DNA of 64,000 nucleotides. Origin: Pantoea piersonii (GTDB lineage: Bacteria > Pseudomonadota > Gammaproteobacteria > Enterobacterales > Enterobacteriaceae). Made by a program: the position numbers and the translations under genes. The notes below the pieces were generated by a model. It had not been told where the DNA came from. It worked only from the letters and a program-made list of their open reading frames with translations, and made no database searches. Where the stretch lies: assembly GCF_003612015.1 (NCBI RefSeq), contig NZ_RARB01000006.1:67263-131262 (forward strand). The letters run 5' to 3'. Below are positions 43,516 to 52,467 of the stretch, piece after piece; the first letter of the stretch is position 1; each line of letters opens with the position of its first letter.

Positions 43516-44427
43516 CTATTCACGCTCTTCTTTAAGAAAGTCTACGAATGCGCGCAGCGGCGCAGCTTTAAAGCGGCTGGAAAAGTAGAGCCAGGGCCCT
43601 TCAAATGCCAGCCACCACTCAGGCAACAGTGGCTGAAGATCGCCGGTTGCAAAATGGGGCTGTAGCCAGTTTTCAAACGTAGCAATGATGCCTTTGCCGC
43701 TTCGCGCCAGATCAATGGCGGCGGAAGCGCCGTTAACGCCGATGGTCAAACGACCAGGAGGATCGACGATAAAGGTTTTACCCGCCCGTTCAAACTCCCA
43801 GGGTATTAGCGCGCCGCTTGAATATTTCAGGCGAATGCACGCATGTTCAAGCAGATCGGCAGGACGCGCAACAGAGCCGCTCGAGGCGAGATAACCGGGT
43901 GCGGCAGCCAGCGCCAGCCTCTGGGTCCGCGGCCCTATCGGCACGGCGATGGTATCTTTCGCCAGATGTTCGCCGTAACGTATGCCTGCATCGCAACCCG
44001 CCAGCGTCGCGTCTACCAGACGGTCATCAACCATAAGTTCAACCCGCAGTTGCGGATGCCGGGAAAGAAAGCGATCCAGCAGCGGCGGTAGAATATCCAC
44101 CATCACCGCGCCGGTGACGTTCAGTTTCAGTACGCCGCGAACAGATTGCTGCGAACTCGCCACATCATTCAGCGCCGCCCGCATCTCCGTGAGCAGCGGC
44201 GTGATGCGTTCGGCCAGCGCCAGGCCTGCCGCTGTGGCCGTTACGCTGCGCGTCGTTCTGATGAATAGCGGTATTCCCAGCTCCCGCTCCAGCGCGGAGA
44301 CTTTTTCGCTAACGGTCGAGGGCGACAGACCAAGCTGTTTCGCCGCCGTGCGGAAACTTCTTTCGTTCAACACGGTAAGAAAGATCGACAGGTTTTCCAT
44401 CCCCGCCGCGCCGTTATTGTTCGCCAT
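43516..44427 (-). CDS. LysR-family transcriptional regulator
   Basis: A 303-residue LysR protein from the ATG at 44427. The N-terminal winged helix is at about 10-68 (FLTVLNERSFRTAAKQLGLS, PSTVSEKVSALERELGIPLF), and the ligand-binding domain follows (GVLKLNVTGAVMVDILPPLL, GCDAGIRYGEHLAKDTIAVP). An alternative ATG nine codons later is possible. The open frame further upstream overlaps the divergent SDR gene and was left out. It probably controls that SDR across the 115-bp divergent spacer. Confidence 0.9.
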   Translation of the reverse strand: MANNNGAAGMENLSIFLTVLNERSFRTAAKQLGLSPSTVSEKVSALERELGIPLFIRTTRSVTATAAGLALAERITPLLTEMRAALNDVASSQQSVRGVLKLNVTGAVMVDILPPLLDRFLSRHPQLRVELMVDDRLVDATLAGCDAGIRYGEHLAKDTIAVPIGPRTQRLALAAAPGYLASSGSVARPADLLEHACIRLKYSSGALIPWEFERAGKTFIVDPPGRLTIGVNGASAAIDLARSGKGIIATFENWLQPHFATGDLQPLLPEWWLAFEGPWLYFSSRFKAAPLRAFVDFLKEERE

Positions 44428-44542
44428 ACCGATCAGCCTGTTCGCATTATGTCCGTTTATCAAAGCTATCAGGCAAGTTATAAATTCAGAACACAAAAGA
44501 AGCGTCTTTTTAACAAAAAGACAAAATAAGCGGAGAGGCGAT

Positions 44543-45268
44543 ATGAAGAGCAAAAGCGTGCTTATTACCGGCGCGAATAAAAGCATCGGTTTTGAAACGG
44601 CCCGGCAAATGGGACGACTCGGTTACCGGATCTGGCTGGGCTGTCGCGATGAAGCGCGAGGGCAGTCGGCCGTGGCCAGCCTGGCGGCGCAGGGCGTTGA
44701 TGTCCGGCTGCTGATCATCGACGTAACGGATATGGCGACTATTCAGGCGGCGGCGCAGCGGGTGCTCAAGGAAGAGGGGACGCTGGATATTCTGATTAAT
44801 AATGCCGGCATCTCAGGCAACTATCCCGTGGCGCCCAGCGAGCAGAGTATCAGGGATATCGAAACGATCTACGACACCAATGTGCTCGGCGCCATCCGGG
44901 TGACCCAGGCTTTTTTGCCTCTGCTTAAAGCCGCGGCAGGCGCCAGTGTTGTAATGGTCAGCAGCGGTTTAGGCTCGCTGACATGGGTTTCCGATCCGAA
45001 CCATCCCTTTTCCCGCGTAGAGGCAATGGGGTACAACAGTTCAAAAACGGCCCTGAATGCTGTGACCGTCGCTTTCGCTAAAGAGCTCAGGGACTTTAAC
45101 ATCAGTGTTAACGCCGTCGATCCAGGCTATACCGCCACCGATTTTAACGGGCATACCGGCTACCGAACCGTTGAGCAGGCCGCTGAAGGCATCGTCTGGC
45201 TGGCTGGTCTCGATCCTTTAACAACCACAGCGGGCTTCTACTTCGATAAAAGCCGGGCGCCCTGGTAA
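44543..45268 (+). CDS. Short-chain dehydrogenase/reductase divergent from LysR
   Basis: A classical SDR of 241 residues: cofactor motif TGANKSIGFETAR at about 9-21, NNAG near 88, Ser in VVMVSSGLGSLT and the active site YNSSK near 167. GGAGAGGCGAT precedes the ATG. It resembles carbonyl-reductase-like SDRs with unknown substrate. The LysR neighbour suggests induction by an aromatic or reactive carbonyl compound, which is only a guess. Confidence 0.9.
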   Translation: MKSKSVLITGANKSIGFETARQMGRLGYRIWLGCRDEARGQSAVASLAAQGVDVRLLIIDVTDMATIQAAAQRVLKEEGTLDILINNAGISGNYPVAPSEQSIRDIETIYDTNVLGAIRVTQAFLPLLKAAAGASVVMVSSGLGSLTWVSDPNHPFSRVEAMGYNSSKTALNAVTVAFAKELRDFNISVNAVDPGYTATDFNGHTGYRTVEQAAEGIVWLAGLDPLTTTAGFYFDKSRAPW

Positions 45269-45577
45269 CGTTCCTCAAGCGGCATATTGACGCATGTGCG
45301 GCTTTACCGGCAGCGAAATCAGCACCGGCTTAATCTCCAGCCTGCCGCACCGACATTCAAGCCGAAACCGGGTAGCGGTTGTGGCTCTTCATGTTCCCTT
45401 CGCGCCTGCGGGAAACAACTCGCAGATCCGCATCTATACTCTACTGCGTTTAGTGAAATATGCCGCTATTTCTGCGCTGCGTTCTACTTTAAGCAGGTAA
45501 CGCTGCGCGAAACGCGCCCGTATAGATCCACTAACGACTCCTTTTTCCATTTTTCTTTTCGCAGGGGACTTCCTGGT
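45269..45577 (+). other. Intergenic region before the SldB-like gene
   Basis: About 310 bp without an accepted gene. A 68-codon frame at 45294-45500 has no ribosome-binding site or recognised similarity. The region should hold the promoter of the PQQ-dehydrogenase pair; a CTTTTCGCAGGGGACTT stretch precedes the start. Confidence 0.4.
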
Positions 45578-45943
45578 ATGTTGCAATCTCAACGCTCGCA
45601 CCTGGGCAGCATTTTGCTGCTGCTGGCTGCAGTGGCCAGCTTCGCACTGGCACTTTATGCCTGGCTTACACCATTAACCGGCGTTACCGGCACTATCGGG
45701 GCGCTTGGCGTGGTCATCGCCAGTGTGGTTCTGGCGGTGCTGACCTTTATCTTACGTGGCGTTTCAGCACGTGGCGCTCGCATTTTCTGGACCATCATCA
45801 CCCTCATCGTGCTGGCTGGCATTGGGTTTGCCGCGCTACTGCTGCATCAGTGGGTCATTACCGCAGCGATGATTGTCGGCCTGATCGGACTCATTGCGCT
45901 GAGTAAAGAGAAGGCAACCCATCATCAATACGCCAGATCCTGA
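45578..45943 (+). CDS. SldB-like small membrane subunit of a PQQ dehydrogenase
   Basis: A 121-residue hydrophobic protein with four membrane helices (about residues 9-29, 36-58, 66-88 and 90-108), matching the N-terminal membrane domain of quinoprotein glucose dehydrogenase. The ATG at 45578 follows GCAGGGGAC. In Gluconobacter the polyol dehydrogenase is coded as sldB (small membrane subunit) directly upstream of sldA (catalytic subunit), the same order as here. It would anchor the catalytic subunit and hand electrons to ubiquinone. Family assignment is from topology, length and context. Confidence 0.82.
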   Translation: MLQSQRSHLGSILLLLAAVASFALALYAWLTPLTGVTGTIGALGVVIASVVLAVLTFILRGVSARGARIFWTIITLIVLAGIGFAALLLHQWVITAAMIVGLIGLIALSKEKATHHQYARS

Positions 45944-45953
45944 GGAACCGACC

Positions 45954-48047
45954 GTGCATAAAGATAAACAGAACCAACTGATGAAAGTCAGCATGACTGC
46001 GCTTGCTCTGCTGGTGGCGCCACTCACATTACAGGCGCAGGATAAAGCCGCAGAAGCTTCTCAGGGAACGCAGAAGAAGCTTAATGTGGATGCCGCTAAC
46101 CAGCAGGCGCCTGGCACCACCAATACCACCAAAGAGGCCTCTTCCGGGCAGGATGGCCAGAAGGTGGAGTCAGCGCCCGGCGTGGCTTCGCCGCTGGTGC
46201 CGGAAAACGCGACCTGGGACAGTTTCCACGGCCAGCTCAATGCCCAGAAATACAGCCCGCTTAAACAGATCACGGCTGATAACGTCAGTAAACTGGAGAA
46301 GGTCTGGGAGTTCCATACCGGCGACGTTTCCGATGGCAAAGGTAAAACGCCCGCGACGGTCTGGTCAGCCACACCGGTTTTTGCTAATGAAACAATCTAT
46401 ATAGGCACGCCCTTTGACCGCCTGATCGCCCTGGATCCGGGAACCGGTAAAGAGAAGTGGCATTACGATACCAAAGCCCCGCGCGAAGCGCTGACGCAGC
46501 CGGTTCTGAAAAATCGTGGCGTCTCCTACTGGCAGGCTAAAAACCCGGTCGCCGGGCAGGCCTGCCAAAAAATCGTTTATATGGGCACCGTTGACGCCAA
46601 ACTCTACGCGCTGGATGCGGACTCCGGCAAGCCGTGCGAGACATTCGCCAATAAAGGCGTACTGGACGTTAATCAGTGGAATACCCTGAACGCCAAATAT
46701 CCGCTGTCGCTGCTGCAACCGCCTACCGTGGTCGGCAACCATCTGATTGTGGGCTGGGCAGGGAAAGACTGGGCCTATGCTGAAGCGCCTCCCGGCACGG
46801 TCTTTTCGATCAACGCAGAGACCGGCCAGCGTGAATGGACCTTCGATGCCATTCCGGCTGATATCCGCAAACGTACCGGCACCGCCAACGTCTGGACTCA
46901 TATGTCAGCAGACGAAGCCCACGGCCTGATCTACCTGCCGGTTTCGTCGCCTTCGCCGAACTACTGGGGCGGCAACCGCGTTGACGCTATTCCGCTCGGG
47001 ACATCCACCACCGCGCTGGATGTGAACACCGGTAAAGTGGTCTGGTCGCGTCAGTGGGTGCATCACGACGTGTGGGATTACGATATCAACTCCGCGCCGA
47101 CGCTGATGGATATTACGGTCAATGGCAAGCAGATCCCCGCGCTTATTCAGGCAACCAAACAAGGCTTCCTGTTCGTGGTGAACCGCCTGACGGGTGAAGA
47201 TGTCTGGCCAATCGAGGAACGTCCCGTACCGCAGGGCGATGGCTCAGTGCAGGGCGAGAAACTGTCTCCGACGCAGCCGTTCCCTACCAAACCCGCACCG
47301 CTGCTCGATCAGTCTAAAAAGCCTGAAATCTGGAAGCTGGCGGATATCGTTGGTGCCGGTCAGTGTTCACGCCTGTGGGATAAGCTGACCTATGAAGGTA
47401 TGTATACCCCGCCGACGACCAAGGGCGAGGGCACGTTAACCTACCCGGACAGCGCCGGCGGCGTGCAGTGGGGCGGCGTAGCCTTCGATCCGCAGAACCA
47501 GATCGCGGTCGTTAACGTCTCCCATATCGTGCAGTACGTGAAGCTTTATAGCCGTGAAGACTATGACAAAGCGGATAAAGGCTCTGGCAACGAGAGTGGT
47601 TTTGCTCCGCAGGAGGGCGCGCCTTACGGCATGCGTCTTGACGTGGCGAATAACTGGCTCGGCATGCCCTGCTGGCAGCCGCCGTTTGGCGAGCTGGTGG
47701 CGCTGGATATGCACACCGGCGAGGTGAAGTGGCGTCGTCCGGTTGGCGCATCGCAGCAGTACGGCTTCTTTATGCCTGAAAGCTGGGGCTCGCCCACCAT
47801 TGGCGGCCCGGCGGTGACCGCGGGCGGCGTTATCTTTATTGGCGCCTCAATGGATGCCAAAGTGCGCGCCTATTCACTGGAGAGCGGCAAAGAGCTGTGG
47901 TCCGATCAGGCTGAAGCGCCTGCCGTGGCTAACCCCTCTGTCTATGAATATAAAGGGCGTCAGTATGTGGCGTTCGTGGCAGGCGGTAATACCATCCTGA
48001 AAGATCAGGTGGGCGACCAGGTTGTGGTGTACGCGCTGCCGAAGTAA
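45954..48047 (+). CDS. SldA-like PQQ-dependent dehydrogenase catalytic subunit (periplasmic)
   Basis: A 697-residue quinoprotein oxidising a sugar or polyol in the periplasm and feeding electrons to ubiquinone. The GTG start at 45954 follows TGAGGA, which overlaps the stop of the SldB-like gene. A signal peptide (MKVSMTALALLVAPLTLQA from about residue 10) replaces the membrane domain of Gcd. An eight-bladed propeller follows with repeated W-motifs (YIGTPFDRLIALDPGTGKEK, SINAETGQREWTFD, IGASMDAKVRAYSLESGKEL). The His/Asp segment QWVHHDVWDYDINSAPTLMD is highly typical of this family. It could use glucose, sorbitol, glycerol or another polyol. No pqq synthesis genes are in the window. Confidence 0.9.
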   Translation: MHKDKQNQLMKVSMTALALLVAPLTLQAQDKAAEASQGTQKKLNVDAANQQAPGTTNTTKEASSGQDGQKVESAPGVASPLVPENATWDSFHGQLNAQKYSPLKQITADNVSKLEKVWEFHTGDVSDGKGKTPATVWSATPVFANETIYIGTPFDRLIALDPGTGKEKWHYDTKAPREALTQPVLKNRGVSYWQAKNPVAGQACQKIVYMGTVDAKLYALDADSGKPCETFANKGVLDVNQWNTLNAKYPLSLLQPPTVVGNHLIVGWAGKDWAYAEAPPGTVFSINAETGQREWTFDAIPADIRKRTGTANVWTHMSADEAHGLIYLPVSSPSPNYWGGNRVDAIPLGTSTTALDVNTGKVVWSRQWVHHDVWDYDINSAPTLMDITVNGKQIPALIQATKQGFLFVVNRLTGEDVWPIEERPVPQGDGSVQGEKLSPTQPFPTKPAPLLDQSKKPEIWKLADIVGAGQCSRLWDKLTYEGMYTPPTTKGEGTLTYPDSAGGVQWGGVAFDPQNQIAVVNVSHIVQYVKLYSREDYDKADKGSGNESGFAPQEGAPYGMRLDVANNWLGMPCWQPPFGELVALDMHTGEVKWRRPVGASQQYGFFMPESWGSPTIGGPAVTAGGVIFIGASMDAKVRAYSLESGKELWSDQAEAPAVANPSVYEYKGRQYVAFVAGGNTILKDQVGDQVVVYALPK

Positions 48048-48079
48048 GGCCTTGAGTTGAGGCTGAGGCAGTAAACAGC

Positions 48080-48107
48080 AGTGGGGCAGCGATGCCCCAC
48101 TTTTTTT
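48080..48107 (+). terminator. Intrinsic terminator after the PQQ dehydrogenase
   Basis: A perfect 9-bp stem (AGTGGGGCA at 48080-48088, TGCCCCACT at 48093-48101, loop GCGA) runs into seven T. Confidence 0.95.
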
Positions 48108-48145
48108 GCTCCGTATTCAGCTACCGGATGCGCCTGCAGAGTCCA

Positions 48146-49699
48146 TCATTTTTGACCGTAGGCCTGATTGCGTCCATTGCGCTTCGCCTGATAAAGCGCC
48201 TGATCAGCCTCACGTTTCAGCTGTTCTGCTTCTGAAGGATCGCCTTTGGATATCAGCGCAAAGTAACCCGCGCTGATGGTGACAACGCCCGGCGGCGTCT
48301 CTGTGGTTTCGTGAGCAATACCCAACTCCATAACCGACCTGACAGCCTCTTCAGCAACGATTTTCGCCTCGGAAAAGTCAGTGTTGGGCATGATAATCGC
48401 GAACTCTTCTCCGCCGTATCGCGCGACCACGTCGCCGTGGTACTGAACGCTGCCCTTAAGCGCCTGAGCAACATCCTGCAAACACTCATCCCCTGATACA
48501 TGTCCATAGGTGTCGTTGTAGCGCTTGAAAAAGTCGATATCGATCATGACCAGCGCCAGCGGGTCGCCGGTTTTATGCGATCTCAGCAACGCCTGCTCCA
48601 GCAGCGCGTCAAACTGGCGGCGGTTGGCAAGCCCGGTTAAACCATCCACCAGCGCCAGCGACTGCAGCGTATGGTTAATGGTGGTCAGCTCGTCGCGGAC
48701 GAAAGAGAGCTCGAGCTGGTTTCTGACGTTGGTGCCGACCTGGCGGAGCACCAGCACGCCGATGCCGTTGATAATGCCCAGCAGCGCCAGATTGAGCAGC
48801 ACGTTCAGCAGATTGCCCGAGAGCCACGCCATACGAATGTTCGACAGATCGTAGCCAGCGGTCACAATCAGCGGATAACGTTCAAGCCGGGCGTAACCAA
48901 ATACGCGTTCCACGCCGTCAAAGGATGAGCGCCACGTAGCATTGCCGCTGGAGGCCGCTTTAAGTTCGGTTTCGAACAGCGGACTGGTTGAGAGCATTTT
49001 GCCAATATAGGCATCGGAGAAAGGGCGGATATAAAGCGCTGAAGAGTCCGCCAGAATCAGTCCTAACGTGTCCTTTTCGCCCAGGGAAAAATAGCTGTAA
49101 TACTGGCGGAAATAGTCTACCCGCACGGTCGCCAGCGCAACGCCGGCAAAGTTACCCTGCGCATCGTTAAGGCGAACGGAAACAGGGATCACCAGGTCGC
49201 CGGTCGAGCGGCTGCGTATAACGTGGCTGATCAACAAACTGGTATCGTTATGGGTGCGATGCCAGATGAAATAGTCTCGATCGGCATTGCTGGCGTTAGT
49301 CGGAATAAAATTGCCGGAAGAGGCAACCCAGTGTCCCGCCGTGTCGTAAATAAAAAGTCCGTGCAGCTGCGGCAGTTTACTTTGCTGCTCTTTGAGCTGA
49401 TGCAAAAAAGCAGGCGTCGCAGCATAGTCGTTTCCGCGCTGCCTTAGCTGTCTGACCGCGTCCGCCAGCGTAATATCTACCTGTAGAATCGCATCCTCAG
49501 CCTGCTTTGCCAGAGAGACGGAAAGGTTCCGGGCGTCATCTTTTTTCTCAATGACTTTTTGCTGCCACGAGTTCCATAAAGACCAGGCATTGATGGCAAT
49601 AACGAAGAGGCTCGTCAGCATTAAAAACATCACCATGCTTTTACCAAGCGACGTTCTTAACAGAGAGGAACCTGAAGTACGCAACGTATTCTTTCGCAT
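48146..49699 (-). CDS. Membrane diguanylate cyclase with periplasmic Cache-like sensor
   Basis: Makes the second messenger c-di-GMP. The 517-residue protein has a membrane helix at about 20-40, a periplasmic dCache/PDC-like sensor at about 50-285 (HGLFIYDTAGHWVASSGNFI, NADRDYFIWHRTHNDTSLLI), a second helix near 295-318 and a GGDEF domain at about 350-510. The active site is intact (RYGGEEF, with DGLTGLANRRQFD and DIDFFKRYNDTYGH upstream). The inhibitory I-site RxxD, expected five residues before GGEEF, reads YHGD, so product feedback may be missing. The sensor suggests response to a small extracellular ligand. Confidence 0.93.
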   Translation of the reverse strand: MRKNTLRTSGSSLLRTSLGKSMVMFLMLTSLFVIAINAWSLWNSWQQKVIEKKDDARNLSVSLAKQAEDAILQVDITLADAVRQLRQRGNDYAATPAFLHQLKEQQSKLPQLHGLFIYDTAGHWVASSGNFIPTNASNADRDYFIWHRTHNDTSLLISHVIRSRSTGDLVIPVSVRLNDAQGNFAGVALATVRVDYFRQYYSYFSLGEKDTLGLILADSSALYIRPFSDAYIGKMLSTSPLFETELKAASSGNATWRSSFDGVERVFGYARLERYPLIVTAGYDLSNIRMAWLSGNLLNVLLNLALLGIINGIGVLVLRQVGTNVRNQLELSFVRDELTTINHTLQSLALVDGLTGLANRRQFDALLEQALLRSHKTGDPLALVMIDIDFFKRYNDTYGHVSGDECLQDVAQALKGSVQYHGDVVARYGGEEFAIIMPNTDFSEAKIVAEEAVRSVMELGIAHETTETPPGVVTISAGYFALISKGDPSEAEQLKREADQALYQAKRNGRNQAYGQK

Positions 49700-49991
49700 A
49701 TAAAAGGATGTGTGCCGGCAGCGATGATTAGTCAGGCATCATACAGTAATTACGCCGCTATTCTAATAGAGAGGAGGCGGGAGCGAGTTTTTATTTAAAT
49801 TAGCCTGCTTCATTTAGGCGAGCGGCGCTTATCGTTGTGCGGCCCTGAATCTTATCGTCCCGCTATGTAATCGTCGCCTGCAGTCAGAATTTAATCTGAT
49901 GACGCACCGACCCGCTTAAATGGCAAAAGCGGGCGCCACGCAGACTTTATTGATCTGTTACAGAATAAGCCTGACGCCCGTCGATTAAGGA

Positions 49992-51014
49992 TTACCACTT
50001 CACGCCAAGGCCGGTTGAAAAGGTGCCTTCATTCAGATTATCGCGCGTGCCGTGCACCAGATTTTTGTGATAGCCGATATGCCATGTCGACCACGAGGTT
50101 AGCGAATAGCGCAAGCCGACCTCTGCATCCATTGTAAAAATACCGTCCTCGTCCAGCGAATGTCCAATATCCCCGTTGCTGTAAAGCGTCACCTTTTTCG
50201 CCAGCAAATAACGCTGATAATTCCAGCGTATGGAGGCGCCCAGGTGATCGTCGCTGCTCCCGTCGCTGTAACCGTAGCCAAAAGCGCCCGCCAGTATTGA
50301 AACGGAAAAAGAACTCAGCTCAGTGTCCCATAGCTGATAACCGGGACCGGTACCAATCAGCGCCTGGCGGGAAACATCTTCCACCCAGTCACGTTTATAT
50401 GTGCCGCGCGTTTGCCAGAAATATTGTTCACGAAAAATGTAGTCAAAGGCATAGCGCAGGCTGTAATTATCCGTATTGACACTCTCATTTTCCTGCTCAC
50501 GGTTGTAGGTCGCGCCAATATCATGCCGCCAGCGTCCCTGGCTAAGCTTAGTATTCAGCGAGAAATTATAATCATCGGTTTTAGTCGAGGATTTTTTTAT
50601 ATTCACGCCCGCGTCTATATTTCCTGTCCAGGATAGCGTATCGGTCCGCACTTTTTCTTTCATAAAATCGTCTATGCGTTTGACCGAGACTTTCTGCTGC
50701 TGACGCTCATCGTCGCGTCTTACCCAGACGTAACCGGGATCGCCCGCGGTTAAAGTAACGTGATAGTTCTCTCCGGTCTTTTTATTTTCCACCACAAAAG
50801 GGTTATTGCTGGCAAGGGTACTGACGGCGCTCCACGTTAAAGTTAGCGTGCCGCCATACTCCATATCCAGCCCCAGTTTGCCGTCGCTCAAATAGCGAAC
50901 GGTGCCCGTCAGGCGGTCGCCATTATTCAGCCAGACGGTATCCGCCCAGGCGACGCTCAGGGTCCCTGAGAGCAATGTCGTCAGCAGTGGCGGTAACGCT
51001 TTTTTTATCGCCAT
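49992..51014 (-). CDS. DUF481 outer-membrane beta-barrel protein (YdiY-like)
   Basis: A 340-residue exported protein with signal peptide (KKALPPLLTTLLSGTLSVAW, then AD). An N-terminal small beta domain follows (DTVWLNNGDRLTGTVRYLSD), then the DUF481 beta-barrel with alternating aromatic strands ending in a C-terminal Trp (STGLGVKW), typical of outer-membrane insertion. Function is unknown. It lies 49 nt downstream of the efflux outer-membrane factor, on the same strand, so it may be co-expressed with the pump. The 7-bp inverted repeat about 60-80 nt downstream lacks a T-run. Confidence 0.87.
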   Translation of the reverse strand: MAIKKALPPLLTTLLSGTLSVAWADTVWLNNGDRLTGTVRYLSDGKLGLDMEYGGTLTLTWSAVSTLASNNPFVVENKKTGENYHVTLTAGDPGYVWVRRDDERQQQKVSVKRIDDFMKEKVRTDTLSWTGNIDAGVNIKKSSTKTDDYNFSLNTKLSQGRWRHDIGATYNREQENESVNTDNYSLRYAFDYIFREQYFWQTRGTYKRDWVEDVSRQALIGTGPGYQLWDTELSSFSVSILAGAFGYGYSDGSSDDHLGASIRWNYQRYLLAKKVTLYSNGDIGHSLDEDGIFTMDAEVGLRYSLTSWSTWHIGYHKNLVHGTRDNLNEGTFSTGLGVKW

Positions 51015-51063
51015 AGTATCCGTTAGCGTTTTATGAAAAACAGAGTGTCGGGTCTCCAGCGCG

Positions 51064-52467
51064 TTATTGCCAACCCAGACCCAGACTTTTCTGTAACGCT
51101 ACGAAGTCGACGGTGAGTTGCGTCTGGGCATTAATCTCATCCTGCTGGGCGGTCAGCAGGGTGCGTTCGCTGTCCAGATAGTCGATCAGGCTGGCAGCGC
51201 CCGCTTTATAGCGCTGCTGTACGAGCGAACTGGCGTGCTGCGCCGACGTGCTTACGCGATAGAGATCAACCACGTTTTGCCGCTGGTGGCCGTAGCGGGA
51301 GAGTGAGGAGTTGGCATCGCGTAACGCATCCAGCACCGTCTTACGCCACTGCGCTTCCGCTTCGTCGCGCTCCGCCTGAGCCTTATCGACCTGGGCGCGT
51401 ACCCGGCCGAAATCCAGGAAGTTCCACTGCAGAAATGGGATCAGCATCCATGACATATTCTGCTTCTCAAGCAGTGCGCCCTCGGCCGTGCTGAACCCCA
51501 GGGTCCCGACAAGATTAATTTTGGGGAAGTAGTCCGCCTTATGTTCGCCAATCTCCGCCGTTTTCGCAGCAAGCTGGCGTTCTGCGCTGCGCACGTCCGG
51601 CCGGCGTTTTAACAGCGAGCCCGGATCGGAAACGTTAATGTCAGAGGGGAGCTGCGGCAGAGTGTCAATATTTGACAGCATGCCATCAAGCTCGCCGGGC
51701 GTTTTCCCAACCAGGAAAGCGAGCGTATCCAGATACGCATCGATATCCGCCTGCAAAGGCGACAGCTGAGACTGGGTTGTTTCAAGCTGCGTAACAAGGC
51801 GCTCTACATCGCTGTCGCTGGCTGTTCCCTGACGTCGTCTTTGCTGAGTAAGGGTGAGCATTTGCTGCTGCACCTCTACGGAACGCTTCAGTAACGCCAG
51901 CTGCTGTCGCGCACCGGCCAGCATCAGATAATTTCTGGCGACCTCTGCCGTGATGGAAACCTGCGCATCCGCAATGTTCGCCATGTTCGCCTGTTCCATG
52001 GCGCGGGACGCTTCAATCGCCCGGCGCGTACCGCCAAAGAGATCTACCTCCCAGCTGGCGTCAAAACTGGTGGTGTACAACGACAGCGGATTTTTTTCGC
52101 CTGTCGCCACGCTGTCGGGAAGATGCGCCCGAACCGCGGCGCCTGACGCCGACAACGAAGGATATTCATTGGCTTCATTGCCGCTCAGCGTCGCCCGCGC
52201 CTGACGTAGCCGTGCGCGTACGATGCCGATATCGGGGTTATTTTTTAACGCCTCGTCAATGAGCTGATTCAGCAGCGGAGCGTTTAGCGTTGTCCACCAT
52301 GCTGACGCCGTCGGCGAGGTGGCGAAGCCTGTATCAGGAAGCCGGGCATATTTAGTGGCTTTAACCGGACTGGCGGGCGCATGGTAATCCGGGCCGACCG
52401 TACAGCCTGTCAGCACAGGCAGCAACATCAGCATGGTATAGGAGAGTTTATTGAATTTATTCATCAT
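51064..52467 (-). CDS. NodT-family outer-membrane efflux lipoprotein
   Basis: The outer-membrane channel of a tripartite pump, related to TolC/OprM. The 467-residue protein has a lipobox (MLMLLPVLTGC) and the typical post-signal TVGPDYHAP. Two OEP repeats follow (about 60-250 and 270-460), with NPDIGIVRARLRQARATLSG, SWEVDLFGGTRRAIEASRA, LLKRRPDVRSAERQLAAKTA and QWNFLDFGRVRAQVDKAQ. Its ATG overlaps the stop of the EmrB-like gene, so it is made with its pump. Confidence 0.94.
   Translation of the reverse strand: MMNKFNKLSYTMLMLLPVLTGCTVGPDYHAPASPVKATKYARLPDTGFATSPTASAWWTTLNAPLLNQLIDEALKNNPDIGIVRARLRQARATLSGNEANEYPSLSASGAAVRAHLPDSVATGEKNPLSLYTTSFDASWEVDLFGGTRRAIEASRAMEQANMANIADAQVSITAEVARNYLMLAGARQQLALLKRSVEVQQQMLTLTQQRRRQGTASDSDVERLVTQLETTQSQLSPLQADIDAYLDTLAFLVGKTPGELDGMLSNIDTLPQLPSDINVSDPGSLLKRRPDVRSAERQLAAKTAEIGEHKADYFPKINLVGTLGFSTAEGALLEKQNMSWMLIPFLQWNFLDFGRVRAQVDKAQAERDEAEAQWRKTVLDALRDANSSLSRYGHQRQNVVDLYRVSTSAQHASSLVQQRYKAGAASLIDYLDSERTLLTAQQDEINAQTQLTVDFVALQKSLGLGWQ

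Noticed and set aside
43982..44542. Upstream part of the plus-strand frame that continues into the SDR gene
   Set aside because: Antisense to the LysR gene; the SDR starts at the ATG at 44543 with GGAGAGG.
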